DNA of 64,000 nucleotides from Pagrus major (taxonomy: Eukaryota; Chordata; Actinopteri; Spariformes; Sparidae). This document shows, piece after piece, positions 38,878 through 52,256 of this stretch. The notes beneath the pieces are model-generated. The model was given only the letters and a program-made list of their open reading frames with translations, made no database searches and had not been told where the DNA came from. Position 1 is the first letter of the stretch; each line of letters begins with the position of its first letter. The stretch covers positions 17,942,660 through 18,006,659 of the forward strand of contig NC_133235.1 of assembly GCF_040436345.1 (NCBI RefSeq), written 5' to 3'. The translations under genes and the position numbers were made by a program.

Positions 38878-40357
38878 CTGAGTGCCAGCCAACCACAAAA
38901 GAGGAAGCAACAGCATACCAACTCTTTACATCATCAGAGAGACGTCAGGGAAAAGTTTAATGAGCCACACCTAAACAGAAACATAAGGCTTTTATTTTCT
39001 TGTTTTTTATTTGTATTGCTTTAATGTGATTTTGACCTCTTTAAAATCATTTTTATTCCTTTAACTTGTATTTATTCTCATTGACACTTTGTGGTTTGCA
39101 TTTAGTGTTTTTGCCTTCTTGTTTTAACTTCTCCTTAATCTGGTTTGGCTCAACAGTTGGGCGTTTACACTATAATGTCTTCCTGAGTGTCTGTCAAAGC
39201 ACTTTGTAAACTCTGTTTTTCTGTTTTTAATGGTGCTATATAAAATAAAATTATTAATAATATTTTTTGTTTGGGTTGTTTTATAGAAGTTGAAACAGTA
39301 TATTGCCTTAATTACATTGAATCTCAAGCATAACTTGGGAAATATCAAACTCAGAAAGTAGGTACCGCACAGAAATTCAACTTAACTTTTGACTAGAATA
39401 CTTTGATTACAACAATTTGCATTAATTGGCAAATTATAAACCGTTACTAAAATCACAAACAACTTTTTTTGTATTCAGCCTTCAATGTGAAAATCTAAAA
39501 ATACATTTTTTTAACATGTTACAATATTTAAGTTCAGACTCCTCAACAATGAACCATTTCACCTTTGATTGTCCACCACTGATGTGTGTGCTCATTACTG
39601 CTTTTTAATGTTGTATAAAGTACCCAAAAGTCATAAACAATTAAACTGGAACCCAGGTTGTTTACTTCTACTCCTTCAACGTCTCTCTCATGGCAGTTGA
39701 TCAAATATTTCAAACAAAAAAACAACATCTTCTTCTACTGTTTCACCAAACATGAACATCTACTGTTTAAAATGTGTGGGTATTTTGGCTGTTAGCGTGA
39801 TGTTTTTGAAAATTAAGTTTTTGTTTCAAGTTAAAAATTGATTCCTTCACACTGGCCACGATCAGCAGTCTTCTGAATGAAAGTCCTCTCCTTGTTATAA
39901 CTCTCCTCCCTCCCTACCTGGACTTGTGGTTCTTTATACTTCTACAGCTGTAATACCTAATAAAGCCACTAGAGGGCGCTGCCTAACAGGAAGCATAACT
40001 ATGGGTCGTTTTGACCTGCTTGCTTTTTCAACAAATATGGCCGTTTCCCTGAGGAGGGCACCCTGGATGTGGTTGTATCAGGGTGGCAGTGGTCCCCCCT
40101 GGCCACCCCTCAGGGGCACCACTGTCTGGAGTGCACACTTACTGTATTCCCTCACTTACAATGACATCAGGAGAAATTAGCCATTGTTATGAACAGCAAA
40201 CCACCTTTTGTTCAAAATCACTTGTATTAATCTATACAGTGACCCCAGACCACCAGTGCAAATAATGAACAATCATAAACACACAGTTTGAATCTACACT
40301 ACAGGAGCTCCATCATCAATAAACAGGCTTGTCAATGATCTTATTAGATTGAGAGTT

Positions 40358-40466
40358 ATTGTTGATCCTTTGCCACAAGAGCGGCTGCATCAGACACAAC
40401 AGGACAGCAGTACGAGTCTGTCCATGACCAAGAGTTTAATACAGTTGTGAAATACACAGGTCAGTA
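40358..40466 (-). pseudogene. Decayed exon-1 and promoter relic, 3' of gene B
   Basis: On the + strand GAGCGGCTGCATCAG continues directly into ACACAACAGGACAGCAG. In the intact exon 1 these words are separated by about 33 bases (signal-peptide codons). The match then fades through CCATGACCAAGAGTTTAATA and CACAGGTCAGTAT, which correspond to the start codon and TATA region. No exon 2 or 3 is visible beside it. Confidence 0.7.
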
Positions 40467-41191
40467 TCCACCCACTGCTGACCAATCTCCAGTACACACA
40501 GTAAACTGCTGCTGTGAAACATAAAGGCTGTCTGACTCCATCTAGTGGTCACGTTATGCAGCAATTAAATAAATAGAGTACATTAAACTACAGCAGACAC
40601 GACACAACATGTTTGCAGAGGTCTTTAATTCTTCTGTCCTGTTTCCTTCATTGATAAATTATTTAGGAACAGACATTTAATGAGAAATAGAGCGGAAATA
40701 AATGAATCACTCTGGAAGCAACAGACAAACTCCTGGAGAAAGAGCAAAGAGCAACACCTCCTGCTACACAGCTGAGTGTGTAAAGATTAATTAATTTATT
40801 AATATTAATGTTGTAAGTATTAAAATTTTGAGTTTGAATTTCCTTCTACATAGTACCCCTTTAAAGACCAGTGTGGTGGTAAAGTACAGAAACATATTGT
40901 TTAACCTGAATCAGAAACTTTGATGACATCCAACACATTTGCAGTTCGAGGCCGAGGAAATAACCTGAGGGATGAGACGTCTGCTGTCAGAGATTCTGTT
41001 TGTGTGCCAAGCAGAAAACCATACACAATATCTGATTAGAAATCTTTTATTTAGTAAAATATTAAAATGACTGCACATTACATAAGCACTTGAGCATACA
41101 GTATATTCATCTCCACTCCTTTACGTAGCATGGCGGCTGTGGAAAAGCTTGTTTTTCAGATGCAGCAGTGAAGGAGGCAGTTCCCATCGTG

Positions 41192-41652
41192 TTACTGTAA
41201 GGGGCTCTTCTTTTCCTTAGGCTTTAAACTGAACTGAGGGGATGGGCTTGGGCTTGGGCTAAAGGGTTAGAGACAGAGAGAGAGAGAGAGAGATACTTTA
41301 ATTTAAACAACTAACTCATAAACCAACTGTCATCAACCTTTTAAGATATCACCATTTCACTCAAAGTAAAGCAACAACCTTACCGTTTGCCAAAAAAGCG
41401 GCATCCCCCTGGTCTTTTCCAACAGCCCATCCATCCTCCCTACAATACAAAGTGAACAAATAAAGCATTAAATCCACAGAAAACCACCTTCTTCAGTCAG
41501 AGACCAGCAGTGGGTCTTCTTACCAGATAAGGACGCAGTCGTCCAGGTTGTTTTTGATTATCTTCCAACAGAGCGGCTGCATCAGTAGCAGTGAAGGCTG
41601 TGATGAGCAGGAAAGACAGACACAACAGGACCAGCAGCACACCTTTCTCCAT
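41192..41652 (-). CDS. Array gene B: putative secreted Cys-loop peptide precursor (83 aa, type II)
   Basis: Exons 41524-41652 (phase 0), 41384-41439 (ends phase 2 at a good donor CG|GTAAGG) and 41192-41258. The signal peptide is the same as in gene A, followed by LLEDNQKQPGRLRPYL. Exon 2 is short: GG, then WMGCWKRPGGCRFFGKR. The Cys-x6-Cys loop is followed by RFF-GKR, a textbook amidation and dibasic cleavage site. Exon 3, read in phase 2, gives a Ser/Pro-rich tail PSPSPSPQFSLKPKEKKSPLQ-stop (the R is split over the junction). TATA box 41690-41697; polyadenylation signal 41046-41051. This is the clearest prohormone-like member. Function unknown. Confidence 0.72.
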
Positions 41653-43892
41653 GGCTGATGAATTAAAGAGTCTGACACACACACAGGTCTTAATATACTG
41701 AGTGCCAGCCAACCACAAAAGAGGGAGCAACAGCATACCAACTCTTTATATCATCAGAGAGACGTCAGGGAAAAGTTTAATGAGCCACACCTTCACTGAA
41801 ACATAAGATTTTATGTTCTTGTGTTTTATTTGTATTGCTTTAATATGATTTTGACCTCTTTTTAAAAAAGAAAATGATTCCTTTTACTTGTATTTCTTCT
41901 CATTGACACTTTGTGGTTTGCATTTTGTCTTTTTGCCTTCTTGTTTTAACTTCTCCTTAATCTGGTTTGGCTCAACATTTGGGCGTTTACACTATAATGT
42001 CTTCCTGAATGTCTGTCAAAGCACTTTGTAAACTCTGTTTTTCTGTTTTTAACGGTGCTATATGAAATCAAATTATTAATAATATTTTGTGTTTGGGTTG
42101 TTTTATAGAGGTGGAAACAGTATATTGCCTTAATTACATTGAATCTCAAGCATAACTTGGGAAATATCAAACTCAGAAAGTAGGTACATACTGATGTGTG
42201 TGCACATTACTGCTTTTTAATGTTGTTTAAAGTACCCACAAGTCATAATTGAGTAAAAGTAAAGACAAAATATTAAAATATTACTTTGGTAAAAGTGAAA
42301 GTCACCCATTCAAACAATATTTGAGTTAAAGTCATAAAGTATCTGATATTAAATGTACTTAAGTATCAAAAGTACAAGTGAAAGTAAATAACACATATAT
42401 TTACATTCATGTATTGTACGTACTGTATATTATGGGTCAACTATGGGATCTGATATTCAGCGTTTTTCTGATTATCAGAATTAGTGTTTGTTTAATCAAA
42501 TTGCAAATAAAAAATATTAATATAAAAATGCACTTTGGCTATGATGCAGCCTGTAATCTGTAAAATAACAAGTACCTAAAGTATCAGATAAAGTAGTGGA
42601 TTAAAAGTACAATATCTGCCTCCAAAATATATGGAGTGGAAGTATAAAGTAGCAGAAAATGGAAATACTCAAGTAAAAATGTACAGTCCTTGAGTAAATG
42701 TACTTAGTTACATTCCATCACTGCTGTTTTAAAAACTTTACATCCTTTGAGTATCACAGTGTTACAGTCAGCTCCCAGTGTGAGTCTGTTGTTCTTGGTG
42801 ACTTCAGTGGTTTTAGTATTAATGTTTAGTTGTTGGGTGGCTGACAAACAGTTGTAGCAACAGTTTGCAGTTCTGACATGGACTGTTTCTTCATTCCTCT
42901 GCACTTTCGCAGTGATTTAACCACACGTTATGTTGTCGTAATCTAAGCATTTGCACCACCGGCCAGTTTCTGGAACCCAGGTTGTTTACTTCTACTCCTT
43001 CACAGTTCCTCTCATGATGATCGACCAAATATTTCAAACAAAAAAAAAACATTTCAAACTGAGGGTGAGAGCCACCTGTGTGCCCTTCCCCACCTCTTTT
43101 AAGCCTTCACAAAAAGGGTGTCATCACACCATGATTGGCTGGGAGGGAAATGTCCCAAGCTGCTTCCACTCCTCAATCAGGAGTCAGTCTCCTCACCCTG
43201 TGCACAGGTGATCTGAATCCCCTGCAACTAGGCTTGAGGGATTTTGGAAAATCAGCCCAAAAAGGAAAGACAGTAAGTCTCAAACAATGGGACTGCTACA
43301 CACTAACATCTACTGTTTAAAATGTGTGGGTATTTTGGCTGTTAGTGTGATGTTTTTGAAAATTAAGTTTTTGTTTATTATTATTTTGTTTGTCATCAGT
43401 GAAAATGGATGAATGTGATTATCAAAGCTGGTGGATGGTTTACACCCTGTTCTCACAAAATAAAAAAAATCTGAGTTTGTATTATTACCTCATTCATATT
43501 GTATATATTAAAATTCCAAGTTTGAATTTCTTTTCCAAAACTACACAGTTCCCCTCTAAAGACCAGTGTGATGGTAGAGACATATTGTTTAACCTGAAAC
43601 AGAAAATTTGATGACATCCAACACATTTACAGCTTGAGGCCGAGGAAATAACCTGAGGGATGAGACATCCGCTGTCAGAGATTGTGTTTGTGTGCCAAGC
43701 AGAAAACCATACACAATATCTGATTAGAAAATCTTTTATTTAGTTAATTATCAAATTATTGCACATTACATAAGCACTTGAGCATACAGCGTATTCATGT
43801 CCACTCCTCTATGTAGCATGGCGGACCTGGAAAAGCTTGTTTTGAACTTCTGCCGTTTGAATGCAGCCGTGAAAGCGTCTGTTCCCAACATG

Positions 43893-44353
43893 TTACTGCA
43901 AGATGCTCTTTATTTCCTTAAGCTGTTGGTCTTTGGTCTAAAGGGTTGAAGACAGAGAGAGATACTTCAATTTAAAAAACAGCAATCTCATACAGCTGTC
44001 ATCAAGTGATGAGCACATTGAGAATTGAATTTCACTCAAACTTAAGCAGCAACCTTTTCTTTTTTGCCGAAAAGGTTGCATCCCCCTGGTCTTTGCCAAC
44101 AGCCCAGCCAACATCTGCGTTTCACTGCCGGGCGTCGTCCCTACAATACAGAGTGAACAAATAAAGCATTTAATCAACAGAAAACCACCTTCTTCAGTCA
44201 GAGACCAGCAGTGGGTCTTCTTACCAGATAAGGACGCAGTCGTCGTGGTTGTCGTTGATTATCTTCCACCAGAGCGGCTGCATCAGTAGCAGTGAAGGCT
44301 GTGATGAGCAGGAAAGACAGACACAACAGGACCAGCAGCACACCTTTCTCCAT
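43893..44353 (-). CDS. Array gene C: putative secreted Cys-loop peptide precursor (86 aa, type I)
   Basis: Exons 44225-44353, 44054-44140 and 43893-43937, all phase 0. After the signal peptide comes LVEDNQRQPRRLRPYL. Exon 2 encodes GRRPAVKRR, then CWLGCWQRPGGCNLFGKK and EK. KRR before and GKK after would release a 15-residue amidated peptide. Here Phe is replaced by a third Cys (TGT against TTC in G), leaving an unpaired cysteine that could allow dimers. The tail is TKDQQLKEIKSILQ. The donor AAG|GTTGCT is weak; without splicing the frame stops after KKEKVAA. TATA box 44391-44398; polyadenylation signal 43735-43740. Confidence 0.68.
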
Positions 44354-47196
44354 GGCTGATGAATTAAAGAGTCTGACACACACACAGGTCTTAATATACT
44401 GAGTGCCAGCCAACCACAAAAGAGGAAGCAACAGCATACCAACTCTTTACATCATCGGAAAGATGTCAGTGAAAAGTTTAATGAGCCAGACCTAAACAGA
44501 AACATAAGATTTTATGTTCTTGTTTTTATTTGTATTGCTTTAATGTGATTTTGACCTTTTAAAATCATTTTTATTCCTTTTACTTGTATTTATTCTCATT
44601 GACACTTTGTGGTTTGCATTTAGTGTTTTTGCCTACTTGTTTTAACTTCTCCTTAATCTGGTTTGGCTCAACATTTGGGCGTTTACACTATAATGTCTTC
44701 CTGAATGTCTGTCAAAGCACTTTGTAAACTCTGTTTATCTGTTTTTAACGGTGCAATATAAAATAAGATTATTAATAATATTTTTTTTTTGGGTTGTTTT
44801 GTAGAGGTGGAAACAGTATATTGCCTTAATTACATTGAATCTCAAGCATAACTTGGGAAATATCAAACTCAGAAAGTAGGTACAGCAGAAATTCAACTTA
44901 GATTTTGACCAGAATACTTTGATTACAAGAATTTGCATTAATTGGCAAATTATAAACCTTTACTAAAATCAAAAACAACTTTTTTTGTATGCAGCCTTCA
45001 ATGTGAACATCTTAAAATATATATATTTTAAACATGTTACAAAATTTAAGTTCAGACTCCTCAACAATGAACCATTTCACCTTTGATTGTCCACCACTGA
45101 TGTGTGTGCTCATTACTGCTTTTTAATGTTGTATAAAGTACCCAAAAGTCATAAACTTTGGGTTTGCATTTTGTGTTTTTGCCTTCTTGTTTTAACTTCT
45201 CCTTAATCTGGTTTGGCTCAACATTTGGGCGTTTACACTATAATGTCTTCCTGAGTGTCCTACTTTTACTCTGTCAAAGCACTTTGTAAACTCTGTTTTT
45301 CAGTTTTTAACGGTGCTATATAAATAAAATTATTAATAATATTTTGTGTTTGGGTTGTTTTATTTTTTTATTTTTTACTTTTGCTCTGTTTATGAATACT
45401 GATAACATGTTACAATATTTAAGTTCAGACTCCTCAACAATGAACCTTTTCACCTTTGATTGTCCACCACTGATGTGTGTGCACATTGCTGCTTTTTAAA
45501 GTACCCACAAGTCATAATTGAGTAAAAGTAAAGACAAAATATTAAAATATTACTTTGGTAAAAGTGAAAGTCACCCATTCAAACAATATTTGAGTTAAAG
45601 TCATAAAGTATCTGATATTAAATGTACTTAAGTATCAAAAGTACATAGTAAGTAAGTATAGTAAGTAAATAAAACATATTTGCATTCATGTATTGTACGT
45701 ACTGTATATTATGGGTCAACTATGGGATCTGATATTCAACATTTTTCTGATTATCAGAATTAGTGTTTGTTTAATCAAATTGCAAATAAAAAAATATTAA
45801 TATAAAATGCACTTTGGCTATGATGCAGCCTGTAATCTGTAAAATAACAAGTACCTGAAGTATCAGATAAAGTAGTGGAGTAAAAGTACAATATCTGCCT
45901 CCAAAATATATGTAGTGGAAGTATAAAGTAGCAGAAAATGGAAATACTCAAGTAAAAATGTACAGTCCTTGAGTAAATGTACTTAGTTACATTCCATCAC
46001 TGCTGTTTTAAAAACTTTACATCCTTTGAGTATCACAGTGTTACAGTCAGCTCCCAATGTGAGTCTGTTGTTCTTGAAGGTGACTTCAGTGGTTTTAGTA
46101 TTAATGTTTAGTTGTTGGGCGGCTGACAAACAGAAGTTGTCATAGCAACAGTTTGCAGTTCTGACATGGACTGTTTCTTCATTCCTCTGCACTTTCGCAG
46201 TGATTTAACCACACGTTATGTTGTCATAATCTAAGCATTTGCACCACCGGCCAGTTTCTGGAACCCAGGTTGTTTACTTCTACTCCTTCACAGTTCCTCT
46301 CATGATGATTGACCAAATATTTCAAACAAAAAAAACCCATTTCAAACTGAGGGTGAGAGCCACCTGTGTGCCCTTCCCCACCTCTTTTAAGCCTTCACAA
46401 AAAGGGTGTCATCACACTATGATTGGCTGGGAGGGAAATGTCCCAAGCTGCTTCCACTCCTCAATCAGGAGTCAGTCTCCTCACCCTGTGCACAGGTGAT
46501 CTGAATCCCCTGCAACTAGGCTTGAGGGATTTTGGAAAATCAGCCCAAAAAGGAAAAACAGTAAGTCTCAAACAATGGCACTGCTACACACTAACATCTA
46601 CTGTTTAAAATGTGTGGGTATTTTGGCTGTTAGTGTGATGTTTTTGAAAATTAAGTTTTTGTTTCAAGTTAAAAATTGATTCCTTCACACTGGCCACGAT
46701 CAGCAGTCTTCTGAATGAAAGTCCTCTCCTTGTTAAAACTCTCCTCCCTCCCTACCTGGACTTGTGGTTCTTTATACTTCTACAGCTGTCATACCTAATA
46801 AAGCCACTATAGGGCGCTGCCTAACAGGAAACATAACTATGGGTCGTTTTGACCTGCTTGCTTTTTCAACAAATATGGCCGTTTCCCTGAGGAGGGCACC
46901 CTGGATGTGGTTGTATCAGGGTGGCAGTGGTCCCCCCTGGCCACCCCTCAGGGGCACCACTGTCTGGAGTGCACACTTACTGTATTCCCTCACTTACAAT
47001 GACATCAGGAGAAATTAGCCATTGTTATGAACAGAAAACCACCTTTTGTTCAAAATCACTTGTATTAATCGATACAGTGACCCCAGACCTACAGTGCAAA
47101 TAATGAACAATCATAAACACACAGTTTGAATCTACACTACAGGAGCTCCATCATCAATTAACAGGCTTGTCAATGATCTTATTAGATTGAGAGTTA

Positions 47197-47305
47197 TTGT
47201 TGATCCTTTGCCACACGAGCGGCTGCATCAGACACAACAGGACAGCAGTACGAGTCTGTCCATGACCAAGAGTTTAATAGAGCTGTGAAATACACAGGTC
47301 AGTAT
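47197..47305 (-). pseudogene. Decayed exon-1 relic, 3' of gene D
   Basis: GAGCGGCTGCATCAGACACA joins AACAGGACAGCAG with the same inner gap as at 40358-40466, so the decay came before the unit was copied. Confidence 0.68.
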
Positions 47306-48040
47306 CCACCCACTGCTGACCAATCTCTAGTACACACAGTAAACTGCTGCTGTGAAACATAAAGGCTGTCTGACTCCATCTAGTGGTCACGTTATGCAGC
47401 ACTTAGGATAAATAGAGTACATTAAACTACAGCAGACACGACACAACATGTTTGCAGAGATCTTTAATTTTTCTGTCCTGTTTCCTTCATTGATAAATTA
47501 TTTAGGAACAGACATTTAATGAGAAATAGAGCGGAAATAAATGAATCACTCTGGAAGCAACAAACAAACTCCTGGAGAAAGAGCAAAGAGCAACACCTCC
47601 TGCTACACAGCTGAGTGTGTAAAGATTAATTAATTTTAATTAATTAATTAATATTAATATTATCAGTATTAAAATTCTGAGTTTGAATTTCCTTCTACAT
47701 AGTACCCCTTTAAAGACCAGTGTGGTGGTAAAGTACAGAAACATATTGTTTAACCTGAATCAGAAACTTTGATGACGTCCAACACATTTGCAGTTTGAGG
47801 CCGAGGAAATAACCTGAGGGATGAGACGTCTGCTGTCAGAGATTCTGTTTGTGTGCCAAGCAGAAAACCATACACAATATCTGATTAGAAATCTTTTATT
47901 TAGTAAAATATTAAAATTACTGCACATTACATAAGCACTTGAGCATACAGTATATTCATCTCCACTCCTTTACGTAGCATGGCGGCTGTGGAAAAGCTTG
48001 TTTTTCAGATGCAGCAGTGAAGGAGGCAGTTCCCATCGTG

Positions 48041-48508
48041 TTACTGTAAGGGGCTCTTCTTTTCCTTAGGCTTTAAACTGAACTGAGGGGATGGCAGTTT
48101 GGGCTTGGGCTAAAGGGTTAGAGACAGAGAGAGAGAGAGAGAGATACTTTAATTTAAACAACTAACTCATACAGCTGTCATCAAGTGATGAGCACATTGA
48201 GAACTGAATTTCACTCAAACTAAAGCAGCAACCTTATCTTTCATGAAGAAATTGTTGCATCCCCCTGGTCTTTGCCAACAGCCCATCCATCGTCCCTACA
48301 ATACAAAGTGAACAAATAAAGCATTTAATCAACAGAAAATCACCTTCTTCAGTCAGAGACCAGCAGTGGGTCTTCTTACCAGATAAGGACGCAGTCGTTG
48401 TGGTTGTCGTTGATTATCTTCCACCAGAGCGGCTGCATCAGTAGCAGTGAAGGCTGTGATGAGCAGGAAAGACAGACACAACAGGACCAGCAGCACACCT
48501 TTCTCCAT
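48041..48508 (-). CDS. Array gene D: putative secreted Cys-loop peptide precursor (86 aa, type II)
   Basis: Exons 48380-48508, 48233-48295 and 48041-48109, phase 0 throughout. The propeptide end is QRQPQRLRPYL. Exon 2 encodes GR, then WMGCWQRPGGCNNFFMK and DK. It keeps the loop but has lost the Gly-Lys amidation signal. The good donor GTAAGG of B and E reads ATAAGG here, so GTTGCT further on must serve. Exon 3 has an extra in-frame stretch (PKPKLPSPQFSLKPKEKK, then SPLQ). The phase change at the donor and the length change in exon 3 compensate, keeping the family tail. TATA box 48546-48553; polyadenylation signal 47895-47900. Possibly weakened, but open. Confidence 0.62.
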
Positions 48509-51301
48509 GGCTGATGAATTAAAGAGTCTGACACACACACAGGTCTTAATATACTGAGTGCCAGCCAACCACAAAAGAGGAAGCAACAGCATACCAACTC
48601 TTTACATCATCAGAGAGACGTCAGGGAAAAGTTTAATGAGCCAGACCTTCACTGAAACATAAGATTTTATGTTCTTGTTTTTTATTTGTATTGCTTTAAT
48701 GTGATTTTGACCTCTTTTAAAATCATTTTTATTCCATTTACTTGTATTTATTCTCATTGACACTTTGTGGTTTGCATTTAGTGTTTTGGCCTTCTTGTTT
48801 GAACTTCTCCTTAATCTGGTTTGGCTCAACAGTTGGGCGTTTACACTATAATGTCTTCCTGAGTGTCTGTCAAAGCACTTTGTAAACTCTGTTTATCTGT
48901 TTTTAACGGTGCTATATGAAATAAGATTATTAATAATATTTTTTGTTTGGGTTGTTTTGTAGAGGTGGAAACAGTATATTGCCTTAATTACATTGAATCT
49001 CAAGCATAACTTGGGAAATATCAAACTCAGAAAGTAGGTACAGCAGAAATTCAACTTAGATTTTGACCAGAATACTTTGATTACAAGAATTTGCATTAAT
49101 TGGCAAATTATAAACCTTTACTAAAATCACAAACCATTTTTTCTGTATTCAGCCTTCAATGTGAACATCTAAAAATATATATATTTTAAACATGTTACAA
49201 TATTTAAGTTCAGACTCCTCAACAATGAACCATTTCACCTTTGATTGTCCACCACTGATGTGTGTGCTCATTACTGCTTTTTAATGTTGTATAAAGTACC
49301 CACAAGTCATAAACTTTGGGTTTGCATTTAGTGTTTTTGCCTTCTTGTTTTAACTTCTCCTTAATCTGGTTTGGCTCAACATTTGGGCGTTTACACTATA
49401 ATGTCTTCCTGAGTGTCTGTCAAAGCACTTTGTAAACTCTGTTTATCTGTTTTTAACGGTGCTTTATAAATAAAATTATTAATAATATTTTGTGTTTGGG
49501 TTGTTTTATTTTTTTTATTTTTACTTTTGCTCTGTTTATGAATACTGATAACATGTTACAATATTTAAGTTCAGACTCCTCAACAATGAACCATTTCACC
49601 TTTGATTGTCCGCTACTGATGTGTGTGCACATTACTGCTTTTTAAAGTACCCACAAGTCATACTTGAGTAAAAGTAAACATATCATATTAAAATATTACT
49701 TTGGTAAAAGTGAAAGTCACCCATTCAAACAATATTTGAGTTAAAGTAATAAAGTATCTGATATTAAATGCACTTAAGTATCAAAAGTACAAGTGAAATT
49801 AAATAACACATATTTACATTCATGTATTGTACGTACTGTATATTATGGGTCAACTATGGGATCTGATATTCAGCGTTTTTCTGATTATCAGAATTAGTGT
49901 TTGTTTAATCGAATTGCAAATAAAAAAATATTAACATAAAAATGCACTTTGGCTATGACGCAGCCTGTAATCTGTAAAATAACAAGTACCTGAAGTATCA
50001 GATAAAGTAGTGGAGTAAAAAGTACAATATCTGCCTCCAAAATATATGGAGTAGAAGTATAAAGTAGCAGAAAATGGAAATACTCAAGTAAAAATGTACA
50101 GTCCTTGAGTAAATGTACTTAGTTACATTCCATCACTGCTGTTTTAAAAACTTTACATCCTTTGAGTATCACAGTGTTACAGTCAGCTCCCAATGTGAGT
50201 CTGTTGTTCTTGAAGGTGACTTCAATGGTTTTAGTATTAATGTTTAGTTGTTGGGCGGCTGACAAACAGTTGTAGCAACAGTTTGCAGTTCTGACATGGA
50301 CTGTTTCTTCATTCCTCTGCACTTTCGCAGTGATTTAACCACACGTTATGTTGTCATAATCTAAGCATTTGCACCACCGGCCAGTTTCTGGAACCCAGGT
50401 TGTTTACTTCTACTCCTTCACAGTTCCTCTCATGATGATTGACCAAATATTTCAAACAAAAAAAACCCATTTCAAACTGAGGGTGAGAGCCACCTGTGTG
50501 CCCTTCCCCACCTCTTTTAAGCCTTCACAAAAAGGGTGTCATCACACCATGATTGGCTGGGAGGGAAATGTCCCAAGCTGCTTCCACTCCTCAATCAGGA
50601 GTCAGTCTCCTCACCCTGTGCACAGGTGATCTGAATCCCCTGCAACTAGGCTTGAGGGATTTTGGAAAATCAGCCCAAAAAGGAAAAACAGTAAGTCTCA
50701 AACAATGGCACTGCTACACACTAACATCTACTGTTTAAAATGTGTGGGTATTTTGGCTGTTAGTGTGATGTTTTTGAAAATTAAGTTTTTGTTTTCATTT
50801 AAAAATTGATTCCTTCACACTGGCCACGATCAGCAGTCTTCTGAATGAAAGTCCTCTCCTTGTTATAACTCTCCTCCCTCCCTACTTGGACTTGTGGTTA
50901 TTTATACTTCTACAGCTGTAATACCTAATAAAGCCACTAGATGGCGCTGCCTAACAGGAAGCATAACTATGGGTCGTTTTGACCTGCTTGCTTTTTCAAC
51001 AAATATGGCCGTTTCCCTGAGGAGGGCACCCTGGATGTGGTTGTATCAGGGTGGCAGTGGTCCCCCCTGGCCACCCCTCAGGGGCACCACTGTCTGGAGT
51101 GCACACTTACTGTATTCCCTCACTTACAATGACATCAGGAGAAATTAGCCATTGTTATGAACAGCAAACCACCTTTTGTTCAAAATCACTTGTATTAATC
51201 GATACAGTGACCCCAGACCACCAGTGCAAACAGTGAACAATCAAAAACACACAGTTTGAATCTACACCACAGGAGCTCCATCATCAATAAACAGGCTTGT
51301 C

Positions 51302-51393
51302 AATGATCAGCTGCATCAGACACAACAGGACAGCAGTACGAGTCTGTCCATGACCAAGAGTTTAATAGAGCTGTGAAATACACAGGTCAGTAT
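51302..51393 (-). pseudogene. Decayed exon-1 relic, 3' of gene E
   Basis: CAGCTGCATCAGACACAACA followed by GGACAGCAG is the same relic as at 40358-40466. About 30 bases are also missing at its left side, where CAATGATC joins AGCTGCATC. Confidence 0.66.
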
Positions 51394-52117
51394 CCACCCA
51401 CTGCTGACCAACCTCCAGTACACACAGTAAACTGCTGCTGTGAAACATAAAGGCTGTCTGACTCCATCTAGTGGTCACGTTATGCAGCACTTAAATAAAT
51501 AGAGTACATTAAACTACAGCAGACACAACACAACATGTTTGCAGAGATCTTTAATTTTTCTGTCCTGTTTCCTTCATTGATAAATTATTTAGGAACAGAC
51601 ATTTAATGAGAAATAGAGCGGAAATAAATGAATCACTCTGGAAGCAACAAACAAACTCCTGGAGAAAAAGCAAAGAGCAACACCTCCTGCTACACAGCTG
51701 AGTGTGTAAAGGTGAATTAATTTATTAATATTAATATTGTAAGTATTAAAATTCTGAGTTTGAATTTCCTTCTACATAGTACCCCTTTAAAGACCAGTGT
51801 GGTGGTAAAGTACAGAAACATATTGTTTAACCTGAATCAGAAACTTTGATGACATCCAACACATTTGCAGTTCGAGGCCGAGGAAATAACCTGAGGGATG
51901 AGACATCTGCTGTCAGAGATTCTGTTTGTGTGCCAAGCAGAAAACCATACACAATATCTGATTAGAAATCTTTTATTTAGTAAAATATTAAAATTACTGC
52001 ACATTACATAAGCACTTGAGCATACAGTATATTCATCTCCACTCCTTTACGTAGCATGGCGGCTGTGGAAAAGCTTGTTTTTCAGATGCAGCAGTGAAGG
52101 AGGCAGTTCCCATCGTG

Positions 52118-52187
52118 TTACTGTAAGGGGCTCTTCTTTTCCTTAGGCTTTAAACTGAACTGAGGGGATGGGCTTGGGCTAAAGGGT

Positions 52188-52256
<69 letters not shown>

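Noticed and set aside
38689-38916. Longer frames starting with MLLLPLLWLAG upstream of each array signal peptide (for example at 38916, 41736, 44437)
   Set aside because: They run through the conserved TATA box and the likely start of transcription. The downstream ATG (MEKGVLL...) gives a proper signal peptide, and copy E has no such extension.
39926-40180. 84-codon plus-strand frames MVLYTSTAV... repeated in the array
   Set aside because: They cross a repeat block with CCCTCAGGGG palindromes. No splice or coding signature; one copy is interrupted by a transposon.
42951-43211. Near-identical 86-codon plus-strand frames at 42951, 46239 and 50369
   Set aside because: They survive because the units are recent copies. 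The frame is not intact in the fifth unit, the protein resembles nothing, and part of the sequence (GTTTACTTCTACTCC) is a dispersed repeat also seen at 39660.
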